From positions 30,630 to 94,629 of the forward strand of contig NZ_VFID01000013.1 of NCBI RefSeq assembly GCF_006542425.1: DNA of 64,000 nucleotides, given 5' to 3'. Origin of the DNA: Pseudoxanthomonas sp. z9. Its GTDB lineage: Bacteria; Pseudomonadota; Gammaproteobacteria; Xanthomonadales; Xanthomonadaceae. Below, piece by piece: positions 30,331 to 37,346 of this stretch (position 1 is the first letter of the stretch; each line of letters opens with the position of its first letter). A model generated the notes under the pieces. That model was given only the letters and a program-made list of their open reading frames with translations, was not told the origin of the DNA and searched no databases. The translations under genes and the position numbers were made by a program.

Positions 30331-31634
30331 GGCGGGTCCGAAATCTGATGATTGAAGTCTTCACCGAGTGGCGGACGAGTGTGCCTGCGGGGCATCCTCC
30401 ACACAAGGATCCATGCCCAAAGCGCAAGCCATGCCTCCACGCCGGTCATGATCCAGGCCATTACGGAGATCCCATGCTCGGGGAGCAGCCGCAAAGCCAG
30501 CACGCTCATCAGCAGGGCACCGCTTGCATCAACGAGAATGCGCGCAATCTGTCTCCCACTGGTCATCAAGACGGTGCTGCCGATCAGGCGGAGTGCGTAC
30601 AGCGGGGGAAGGAGAGATAGCGTCCTGGCAATATGGGCGGACGCTTCGAACTGGGCGCCGAAGATCGCTGGGATGGCGTAGGAAAAGGCCAGCAGGAAGA
30701 CGGACGCAATCGAGCCGAGGAGGATGCAAGTGCCGACGATGGCCGGAAGCGGGGAAGAACCGGATCCTCCGGTTGTCGCTCCGAGGCGGAACAGCCTTGG
30801 TTGCGCAGCCAATACCAGGGATGCAACGGGAAGCGTCAACACGCTCGCGAAGCGATAGGCGACCGAATAGATGCCATTTGCCTCAGCGCCTGCAAGCTGG
30901 AGGCTCAGCGTTTTGTCCAGTTCCGATGTCGCTGTCCCAGCCGACCAGGCGGTTGCGTATGCGGCTCCGGTGCGGAAATCACGATGGCTAATTTTCAAGC
31001 CATGCCCGGTAGGCCGAAGTACATGCCGCACGCTATACAAGGCGAAGAGCGCGCTCAATATGGAGGCAGCCAGGTGAAACCCTGCATATGTGGAAAGCGT
31101 GGCCGTTCCAACAGTCGCGCCCAGGCCCAGGACGGAAACAAGTCGCAGGCCCGAAAGCAGTGTGACGACGGCACCCGACCAGCCCAGTCGCTCACGCGCC
31201 TGGAAGGCGAAGCTTGCCGTGTTTACCAGTGGAACGCATACAAGTTCCGCTAGACCGATAGCGACGAGAATGGATAGTTCAACGCCGCTGTTTACGTACC
31301 GATGAGCTATGCCAGCGAAGGCAAGGCAAAGCATCAATCCTGTGACAAGAACGATGCGCAAGGCGCGATGCCAATGCGGGCCAAGCATGGCGGGTTCTCG
31401 GGAGACGCCTTGAAGCAGCAGATACCCCGTGCCCCACCCGACGAAGGCTCCCAAGGTCACCGCAAACCCCGCCAACCCCGCCAGCTTTCCGTACTCGGCA
31501 GCCCCCAATACCCATGCGGCAGCAACGATCCATGCCGCTTGCAGGCCAACCCGCCCGGCCTGCCACAGCACATTCAACGCTGTGTTGTGCGCCAACTTCC
31601 CAAAGCCGAGTTTGCCCAGTAATGAAGCTAGCAT
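30327..31634 (-). CDS. Wzx-like polysaccharide/oligosaccharide flippase (MOP superfamily)
   Basis: 435 aa with 12 or more hydrophobic segments, spread evenly, and no soluble domain. The N-terminal NTALNVLWQAGRVGLQAAWIV and AGLAGFAVTLGAFVGWGTG, and the mid-protein YSVAYRFASVLTLPVASLVLAAQPRLFR, match the pattern of MOP-type flippases that move undecaprenyl-linked glycans to the periplasm. Its presence beside glycosyltransferases and a GT-C protein suggests a self-contained lipid-linked glycan pathway. The start lies 47 bases after the GT-C stop. Confidence 0.8.
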   Translation of the reverse strand: MLASLLGKLGFGKLAHNTALNVLWQAGRVGLQAAWIVAAAWVLGAAEYGKLAGLAGFAVTLGAFVGWGTGYLLLQGVSREPAMLGPHWHRALRIVLVTGLMLCLAFAGIAHRYVNSGVELSILVAIGLAELVCVPLVNTASFAFQARERLGWSGAVVTLLSGLRLVSVLGLGATVGTATLSTYAGFHLAASILSALFALYSVRHVLRPTGHGLKISHRDFRTGAAYATAWSAGTATSELDKTLSLQLAGAEANGIYSVAYRFASVLTLPVASLVLAAQPRLFRLGATTGGSGSSPLPAIVGTCILLGSIASVFLLAFSYAIPAIFGAQFEASAHIARTLSLLPPLYALRLIGSTVLMTSGRQIARILVDASGALLMSVLALRLLPEHGISVMAWIMTGVEAWLALWAWILVWRMPRRHTRPPLGEDFNHQISDPP

Positions 31635-31681
31635 TGCAGCGCGGAGTGCCCTCGGGTTTCTTCCCGCAAGTTTGCCGTACT

Positions 31682-33628
31682 TTACTGATTCGGTTCGATC
31701 TTAGCCTTCATCCCATAAGCCTCACGCGCACTGTCGATCTGTGTGCGCAACCAGCGAAGGCCCGCCTGGTCGGTGGAATTGGAGCGTTCCGCTCTTAACG
31801 TGGCCTCTCGCAGGGTGGCTTCGGCGCCGTCAATGTCGCGGGTACCCAGTTGGGAAAGTACCAAAGGCATGGCGATGCCTGCTTCAGCGTTGGGCTGCCA
31901 GGCCAAACGAGCCGGGGGCAGTGCAGCGCGCCAATTGCGTTCGCGCACATGAAACTGGGCAGCGAAGTAGCGAAGCACGATCTTGGGCCTGGCACCGTCG
32001 GGCTGGCGCCTGGCTCGATCAGCCAGTTGGGTTAGCATCGCCCCTATTCGGTCGTTTGATGCTTGCTTGCACCGGCCATTTTCAGTCGCTGCATAGAGGA
32101 ACTTAAGGGGCATGGTCTCGGCTAGCGTCAGAGGCATCGGAGTCGTCTGGCTGAAGGTCGCCAGATCCTCAAGATTCGGCTCTCCGTTCAGGACGCAGGA
32201 CGCATAGAACCTATAAAGATGTGCAAGCGAGCGGTGCCTGGGTTCAGGTGAGCCCTGGAGGGTCCCAAGTATCTGGTCCACCCGGCTGGAATCACGACGG
32301 CCCAAGGCATTCGACAGAACGGCGGCATTTGCACGCAGCGAGTACGGATGAGCGGCCAAGCTCGATTCGGCGATGAGTCGTTCGTCTTGCCACACCAGGG
32401 CTCGCCCATGTGTACCTGCTGCCAGGACGAGAAGGCCGCCGGCAAGCAGGGGAATGCCTATTCTGGTTGGGCGAAGTCCCTTGCCGGCTAACCACCGGCC
32501 AAGCAAGTTGGCCAACGCGACGATGGCGGTCAGGATTCCAACGGCTGGAAGATAGTTGCGATGCTCGAAGTAGAGTTCCAGCGGAATAGGGCCAGCTTCC
32601 AGGGTATGCGCGGCGAGAAAGAAGAACCAGCCAAAAAATATGGAGGGGAGTCGCTTACGAAAGCGATATGCGAGGACACTGAGCATTGCCAGCAAGACGA
32701 ACGAGGCCAGCGTCGTTATCGGTTGAAGCAGGCTGGTGGAGACTACGAAGTCATCGGTATAGATGCCCATGGCCGGGGGATTCGGGAAAACAAGTTTCCA
32801 CAGGTAGTCACAAAGTGCACGGCCTTGGCTCAGCAGTCGCTCGACAAGCGTGAAGTCGCGGCCACTGTACCAACCCAATACCCGACCGGGGTTTGCAGCC
32901 AGGATCAATAGTCCCAAGGTGAAGGGGATAAGGACGTAAAACGCGATGAATAGCCGACCTGTCCTGGCGCGGCTGCCACGATAGTAGGCCAGTTCAACAA
33001 CCGCGCAGAGCAGAGGTAACAGAATGCCATTTTCCTTGGCGAGAAATGCCAGCCCTGTCATGCCTGGAACAAGCAGCATGATTGCCCAGGCAACTCGATT
33101 CGATGGGGTTGTTTCCAGTTTGTCCCGCAAGTAGGTATAGAGCCACAATCCAAGCAGAATGATCAGCGTGGAGAGTTGGGCCATGCGCTGGACGACATAA
33201 AGCACTGTGCTGGCGTGCAGGGGGTGCAGTAGCCACAAAGCTGCAACTGCTCCGGCGTAGAACGATGCCCGCGGTGCGAGATTGGAGTCTCGTTGCAGCA
33301 ACTGCTTCAGTAGCCCGAACAGAACCAATCCACACAAAACATGGATGAGCAGGTTGCCCAGTTTCAAGGAGAACGGTGTGAAGCCGGTCAGCCAAGCATT
33401 GAGCGCGAATGACGCCATTGAGGCGGGACGTCCAAAAGTACCCGCACCGCGTTCGAACAGGAGGGTGTGGAGTTCCAGCTTGCCTTCCAGCCAAGGCTTG
33501 AGGGCCGCCAAGTTGGCCGGGTCATCGAGCAGGAAGGGGCCGTCCAGGCCGACCCAATATGCCAAAAGCGTGGCCATGGAAGCTGGGACCAGCAGGAGCG
33601 CAACTCTGTGTCTGTCCGAGGGTGTCAT
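31682..33628 (-). CDS. GT-C-like polytopic membrane protein with soluble C-terminal domain; candidate pilin glycosyltransferase
   Basis: 648 aa. About residues 1-400 hold 10-12 membrane segments; FLLDDPANLAAL after the first segment is a GT-C-type acidic loop motif and GTFGRPASMASFALN recalls the R-x-S stretch of TMTC/PMT-like transferases. About residues 405-648 are soluble and helical, with TPR-like repeats (LYRFYASCVLNGEP, LPLVLSQLGTRDIDGAEATLREATLR). This layout resembles O-glycosyltransferases such as TfpW or TMTC proteins, several of which sit beside pilin genes. Here it begins 26 bases after the U-run of the pilA1 terminator, with no clear Shine-Dalgarno. Function is inferred; an O-antigen ligase-like role is an alternative. 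Confidence 0.6.
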   Translation of the reverse strand: MTPSDRHRVALLLVPASMATLLAYWVGLDGPFLLDDPANLAALKPWLEGKLELHTLLFERGAGTFGRPASMASFALNAWLTGFTPFSLKLGNLLIHVLCGLVLFGLLKQLLQRDSNLAPRASFYAGAVAALWLLHPLHASTVLYVVQRMAQLSTLIILLGLWLYTYLRDKLETTPSNRVAWAIMLLVPGMTGLAFLAKENGILLPLLCAVVELAYYRGSRARTGRLFIAFYVLIPFTLGLLILAANPGRVLGWYSGRDFTLVERLLSQGRALCDYLWKLVFPNPPAMGIYTDDFVVSTSLLQPITTLASFVLLAMLSVLAYRFRKRLPSIFFGWFFFLAAHTLEAGPIPLELYFEHRNYLPAVGILTAIVALANLLGRWLAGKGLRPTRIGIPLLAGGLLVLAAGTHGRALVWQDERLIAESSLAAHPYSLRANAAVLSNALGRRDSSRVDQILGTLQGSPEPRHRSLAHLYRFYASCVLNGEPNLEDLATFSQTTPMPLTLAETMPLKFLYAATENGRCKQASNDRIGAMLTQLADRARRQPDGARPKIVLRYFAAQFHVRERNWRAALPPARLAWQPNAEAGIAMPLVLSQLGTRDIDGAEATLREATLRAERSNSTDQAGLRWLRTQIDSAREAYGMKAKIEPNQ

Positions 33629-33654
33629 GGGTTGGTTGGAAATCGTTGGGCCAG

Positions 33655-33684
33655 AAAAAAAACCCCGGCATATCGCCGGGGTTT
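33655..33684 (-). terminator. Intrinsic terminator of pilA1
   Basis: Read on the minus strand, AAACCCCGGC (33684-33675) pairs with GCCGGGGTTT (33669-33660), a 10-bp stem with a 5-base loop, followed by a run of eight Ts (33662-33655). It is a strong Rho-independent terminator placed 54 bases after the pilA1 stop and only 26 bases before the GT-C start. Confidence 0.9.
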
Positions 33685-33737
33685 CTTTGTCAAACGCTTG
33701 CCAGAGCCTGTAGCTGCACCGGCGGCGATACCGTCAA

Positions 33738-34118
33738 TTACGGAGCCGGGCAGGCTTCCGGCGTATTGGACGCGGTGAGAGTGGCACCGGTGTAGGTCGG
33801 GGTGCAGACCCACTCGATGCGACCATTGGCGGTGTTGGGCGCCAAATCGACCGAAGCTTCTTCATACGTGCCGGTCAGCGTGCCGTCGGTGGTGTCGCAG
33901 GCGCCCGTCTTGGTGATGCCGTCGCACAGGGGGTTGCCGGCGCCAATGTTCTCGCCGACCTTGATCTTCTCGCCGGCGACGGAGCCGATGGCGTTGGTGA
34001 TCTTGGCCTTGATGGTGTAGTCACGGTACAGCGGCAGCGCGATGGCGGCCAGGATGGCGATGATGGCGACCACGATCATCAGTTCGATGAGGGTGAAACC
34101 CTGCATGTTCTTCTTCAT
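33738..34118 (-). CDS. pilA: Type IV major pilin PilA (copy 1)
   Basis: 126-aa type IVa prepilin. The leader MKKNMQG is followed by [20 protein letters not shown], with Glu5 of the mature protein and the cleavage site for PilD. The variable region has four cysteines (C65, C74, C105, C123), so two disulfides are likely, the second making a C-terminal loop; the protein ends in PEACPAP. The mature length is on the short side for PilA. It has its own sigma-54 type promoter upstream and a strong terminator downstream, as expected for an abundant protein under PilRS control. Confidence 0.93.
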   Translation of the reverse strand: MKKNMQGFTLIELMIVVAIIAILAAIALPLYRDYTIKAKITNAIGSVAGEKIKVGENIGAGNPLCDGITKTGACDTTDGTLTGTYEEASVDLAPNTANGRIEWVCTPTYTGATLTASNTPEACPAP

Positions 34119-34229
34119 GAACTTCCCCTTTCAGGATTGGCTTGGATGGTTAAGGACACTCCAGCCCCCGTGTCCTTAAGCGTTGGACCGTGGGCGCCGT
34201 GCAAGACGACGCACGTGCTTTAAGTCACG

Positions 34230-34245
34230 TGCAGGATGTGTGCCA
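34230..34245 (-). promoter_or_regulatory. Sigma-54 (RpoN) promoter of pilA1
   Basis: On the minus strand the sequence TGGCACACATCCTGCA has the invariant GG and GC separated by exactly 10 bases and matches the consensus TGGCAC-N5-TTGCA except at one position. The predicted start gives a leader of about 100 bases before the pilA1 ATG. It agrees with the presence of the sigma-54 activator PilR downstream at 35.8-37.2 kb. Confidence 0.8.
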
Positions 34246-34446
34246 ACTGTAAGCGCCCCTCTCCCCGTCCCCGATGGTTCGCGGGAAAGACCCCAGACAC
34301 CTAAGTCGAGATAACTATGACATCAATCTCGTTGGACCGGTATCAGGAAAAAGGGGATCAACCGCGGGAATGATCACAATCTGACAATTTGGCCCCGCGC
34401 GGGTCGTTCTTCAGGTGCAAAGAATGCAGGTGTAAATATTGGGCAC

Positions 34447-34469
34447 AAAGTGACAATTTGCGTCACTTT
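34447..34469. promoter_or_regulatory. Palindrome upstream of pilA1, shared with pilA2; possible activator site
   Basis: AAAGTGAC and GTCACTTT arms flank AATTTGC. The core GACAATTTGCGTCA is nearly identical to GACAAATTGCGTCA at 35590-35603, upstream of pilA2. It lies about 210-230 bases upstream of the sigma-54 promoter, a distance suited to an enhancer-binding protein such as PilR. Binding is inferred only. Confidence 0.4.
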
Positions 34470-34769
34470 AGTGGTCGAAAGATTGACGCTGGGGAGGGGA
34501 ATGAGGCCCCGAGCTGGCAGGAGTGCTGGCTGACGCGCTCGCGTAACCGCCAAACGGTTGTCGCTTTTTCCGGATCCTCGAGTTGACCGCCATCGCACTC
34601 CAGTAGGTCGGCCAAGCGCTTCGGGTGTGGGTTGAATTCCGGAACTCGCGATGTGCCGCTTCGGGGTCTGGCATCACTCGTGTCACGGATCTGCGTACGC
34701 GATGGACATCGGTGGCTACTGCGTCGAGGGCGTGTCGGTAGATGGATCCGATCTCTCGATGCTCATACA

Positions 34770-34799
34770 CAACAAACCCCGCTCTCGCGGGGTTTGTTG
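34770..34799. terminator. Hairpin terminator after pilA2
   Basis: A perfect 13-bp stem (CAACAAACCCCGC at 34770-34782, complement at 34787-34799) with a TCTC loop. On the minus strand the T-rich 3' arm serves as the U-tract. It lies about 95 bases after the pilA2 stop. Confidence 0.8.
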
Positions 34800-34893
34800 C
34801 CTGGGGAGGCGTCAATTCATGATGATGCGTATCGCCGCAGCCTTCCTCCAGCGTGGAGTCGCGAATCTTGACTTTGCGTAGTGCGGCAGTGCT

Positions 34894-35325
34894 TCAAGAT
34901 TTCGCAGCCCCTGCCTTAGTACAGCCCGTGGGCCAATACTTCTCATCCAGATCGGTTTTACAGGTCCAGACGCCATCGTCATCACGTTCTAGAGTGATTT
35001 TTCTGCCAGTGAACTTGTCTTTCACGCCATTGATGCCTGTGCAGGCAATGCTGTTGCCCGTAGACACGTCGACGGTGCAGTAGGACGTCGTAGCATGAAT
35101 GTTGATGTACCCCGGATCGGTTGACTTCGTAGACGGCGTCTTACCGCTCGTCACCGCGAGTTCGAAACCGGTCTTGCCCGGCGAGATCTCAGCCAGTGCG
35201 GCGGTTGCCTGCGTCCTGACGTTGTAGTCCTGGAAGACGGGCATTGCGATGGCGGCGAGAATGGCAATGATGCCGACCACGACCATCAGTTCGATCAGAG
35301 TGAAACCTTGCATGTTCTTTTTCAT
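34894..35325 (-). CDS. pilA: Type IV pilin PilA (copy 2)
   Basis: 143-aa type IVa prepilin. The first 30 residues (MKKNMQG, then [20 protein letters not shown]) are almost the same as in copy 1 but the rest differs, as in Xanthomonas tandem pilins. Four cysteines (C83, C95, C122, C135) suggest two disulfides. The protein ends in KAGAAKS with Ser as the last residue; in some Pseudomonas pilins a C-terminal Ser is the O-glycan site. A family D-type sigma-54 promoter could not be found upstream. Whether it is a major or minor pilin is open. Confidence 0.92.
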   Translation of the reverse strand: MKKNMQGFTLIELMVVVGIIAILAAIAMPVFQDYNVRTQATAALAEISPGKTGFELAVTSGKTPSTKSTDPGYINIHATTSYCTVDVSTGNSIACTGINGVKDKFTGRKITLERDDDGVWTCKTDLDEKYWPTGCTKAGAAKS

Positions 35326-35826
35326 GTGACACGTCCCCGTGTTGCTTTGCTTGGTGGGCGGAGGCGCACCCGTCCGGCTCCCGCGTCAGCGGAAGTTGCT
35401 CGTCAGGGCACGTTTGCCCCTCGGAAACATCGAACGGATGCCGCTTTCAGCGCCGACGCCGTATCCGTGGAAAGTGAAAGGTTCGGGATACGAACGTTCG
35501 GCGCGGAGCGCACGATATCGACGGCCTACTGCCGCCTGGGGCGGGCGTGGTCACACTCTTTTCCAGAGTGAGGGGGGTCATGCGGTTGACGACAAATTGC
35601 GTCAATCGGGGGGCGTATGTTTGGTGTAGTGGGGGAGGGAGGCGTGACCTTGGGGCGGCGGGAATGTGGTTCTCCCGGGCATCGCGGGCGAATCCCCCGT
35701 CACCCGCTGGCGCGGGTGCCCGCCCCCTTTTTCAAAGGGGGCTATCTTGTTCAAGGTCTATTGAGGGGCGGGTGGTGACGCATTCGCGGGAGCCGTTTCC
35801 CGCGTGGCGCGGCGGTCGGCTGCGCG
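35326..35826. other. 501-base gap between pilA2 and pilR
   Basis: Holds a perfect TTGACG/CGTCAA palindrome (35586-35605) whose core matches the one upstream of pilA1, a copy of repeat family C (35689-35745: AATCCCCCGTC start, then a CCCCCTTT/AAAGGGGG hairpin) and a small CGCGGGA/TCCCGCG hairpin at 35785-35804 just before the pilR stop. No canonical GG-N10-GC sigma-54 promoter was found for pilA2; the nearest looks have wrong spacing or weak flanks. No gene seen. Confidence 0.6.
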
Positions 35827-37230
35827 CTACTCCATGCCCAGCTTTTTCAGCTTGTAGCGCAGGGCGCGGAAGGTGATGCCGAGCTGGGCGGCGGCGCGGG
35901 TCTTGTTCCAGCGGTTTTCTTCCAGTGCCTTCTGGATGGCCGCGCGTTCGAGTTGTTCGATGTAGTTGGGTAGCGGGCCGCCGGCGGGATCGATGTCGAT
36001 CGGGGGCGCGCCGGCCACGGGTGCGGCGCCGGGACCGGCGTCGGCCATCGCGCGGGGCGCGGCGGCGGAGGCCTGGGGCAGGTAGAGGTCGCCGATCTCG
36101 ATGCTGTGGCCGTCGGCCATCGCCAGCGCGCGTTCGAGGATGTTCTCCAGTTCGCGGACGTTGCCCGGGAACGGATACCGGCGCAGTTCGGCCATGGCGT
36201 CCGGCGACACCGAGGGGGCGTTGCGGCCGTGCTGGTCGGCGAGTCGATCGAGGATGGCGCTGGTCAGCTGCGGCAGGTCGCTGGCGCGCTCGCGCAGCGG
36301 CGGTACCCGCAGCTCGATGACGTTGATGCGGTAATACAGGTCGTGGCGGAAGCGGCCGTCGCTGGCCAGTTCGCCGATGTCCTTGTGGGTGGCCGAGAGG
36401 ATGCGCACGTCCACCTGCACTTCCTGCGAGGCGCCGACCGGGCGCACGGCCTTTTCCTGGATGGCGCGCAGCAGTTTGACCTGCATGGGCAGGGGCAGCT
36501 CGGCGACCTCATCCAGGAACAGGGTGCCGCCGTTGGCGGCCTGGAACAGGCCGGCCTTGTCGGCGTGGGCGCCGGTGAAGCTGCCCTTCTTGTGGCCGAA
36601 GAACTCGCTTTCCATCAGCTCGGCGGGAATCGCGCCGCAGTTGACCGGCACGAACGGACCACTGGCGCGGGCGCCCTGCTCGTGGATGGTGCGGGCGACC
36701 AGTTCCTTGCCCACGCCGGACTCGCCGCGGATGTAGACCGGGGCCTGGCTGCGGGCGACCTTGCCGATGGTGTCGCGCAGGATGGCCATGGCCGGGGAAC
36801 TGCCCAGCAGCCGGCTGGCCTGCTCGGGCGGCGGCGGCGGGGCCGGCGCGCGCTCGGTGTTGTTGAGTTCCAGGGCGTGCTTGACCAGTCCGCGCAGGAC
36901 GGTCAGGTCCACCGGCTTGCTGACGAAATCGAAGGCGCCGGCCTTCAGCGCCTCGACCGCCAGTTCGATGTTGCCGAAGGCGGTGATCATGGCGACCGGG
37001 GTGCGGGGGTAGTTGCGGGAGATCTCGCCGACCAGTTCGATGCCGTTGCCGTCGGGCAGGCGCATGTCGGTGAAGCACAGGTCGTAGCTGTTGCGTGACA
37101 GGAGTTCACGCGCCTCGCCGAGGTTGGCCGCGGTATCGATGCGCAGGCCCATTCGGCCCAGGGTCAGTACCAGCAGTTCGCGGATGTCGCGTTCGTCGTC
37201 GACGATAAGGGCGCTACGGTTTTCGCTCAT
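35827..37230 (-). CDS. pilR: Sigma-54 dependent response regulator PilR (NtrC family)
   Basis: 467 aa, three domains. The receiver (1-120) has D11, D12 and the phosphorylatable D55. The AAA+ domain (about 140-380) has Walker A GESGVGKE, the sigma-54 contact loop GSFTGA (usually GAFTGA, a conservative change), LDEVAELP as Walker B, and RFRHDLYYRINV. A Pro/Ala linker leads to a Fis-type helix-turn-helix at the end (NRWNKTRAAAQLGITFRALRYKLKKLG). It activates pilin transcription from RpoN promoters after phosphorylation by PilS. Encoded 116 bases downstream of pilS. Confidence 0.95.
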   Translation of the reverse strand: MSENRSALIVDDERDIRELLVLTLGRMGLRIDTAANLGEARELLSRNSYDLCFTDMRLPDGNGIELVGEISRNYPRTPVAMITAFGNIELAVEALKAGAFDFVSKPVDLTVLRGLVKHALELNNTERAPAPPPPPEQASRLLGSSPAMAILRDTIGKVARSQAPVYIRGESGVGKELVARTIHEQGARASGPFVPVNCGAIPAELMESEFFGHKKGSFTGAHADKAGLFQAANGGTLFLDEVAELPLPMQVKLLRAIQEKAVRPVGASQEVQVDVRILSATHKDIGELASDGRFRHDLYYRINVIELRVPPLRERASDLPQLTSAILDRLADQHGRNAPSVSPDAMAELRRYPFPGNVRELENILERALAMADGHSIEIGDLYLPQASAAAPRAMADAGPGAAPVAGAPPIDIDPAGGPLPNYIEQLERAAIQKALEENRWNKTRAAAQLGITFRALRYKLKKLGME

Positions 37231-37346
37231 GGATCCCCCTTCAGCCCCTGTCCGTTCAGTGTACCGGCTGAACAGGAGTGGTCGCTAGTGTGAGGTCTCA
37301 AACATGAAGACTGCGGCACGGAATGGTCCGGATCCGGTCGGATGGC

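Larger units (their letters stand above)
34119..34893. other. 775-base gap between pilA1 and pilA2
   Basis: Contains the pilA1 leader and sigma-54 promoter (34230-34245), two TGACAATTT motifs (34382-34390, 34451-34459), a palindrome (34447-34469) and the pilA2 terminator (34770-34799). Short open frames at about 34374-34815 have no recognisable domain, no good ribosome site and biased composition, so no gene is called. Composition is AT-richer than the core genome. Confidence 0.7.

Noticed and set aside
25086..33628. Classical O-antigen or exopolysaccharide locus
   Set aside because: No Wzy polymerase, no Wzz, no sugar-nucleotide synthesis genes and no initiating phosphoglycosyltransferase of WecA/WbaP type is seen; the setting inside pil genes fits a glycosylation island better, although a split polysaccharide locus cannot be excluded.
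34374..34815. Possible small genes between pilA1 and pilA2 on the minus strand
   Set aside because: No domain, no convincing ribosome site, and they overlap the pilA2 terminator and the upstream regulatory palindrome.
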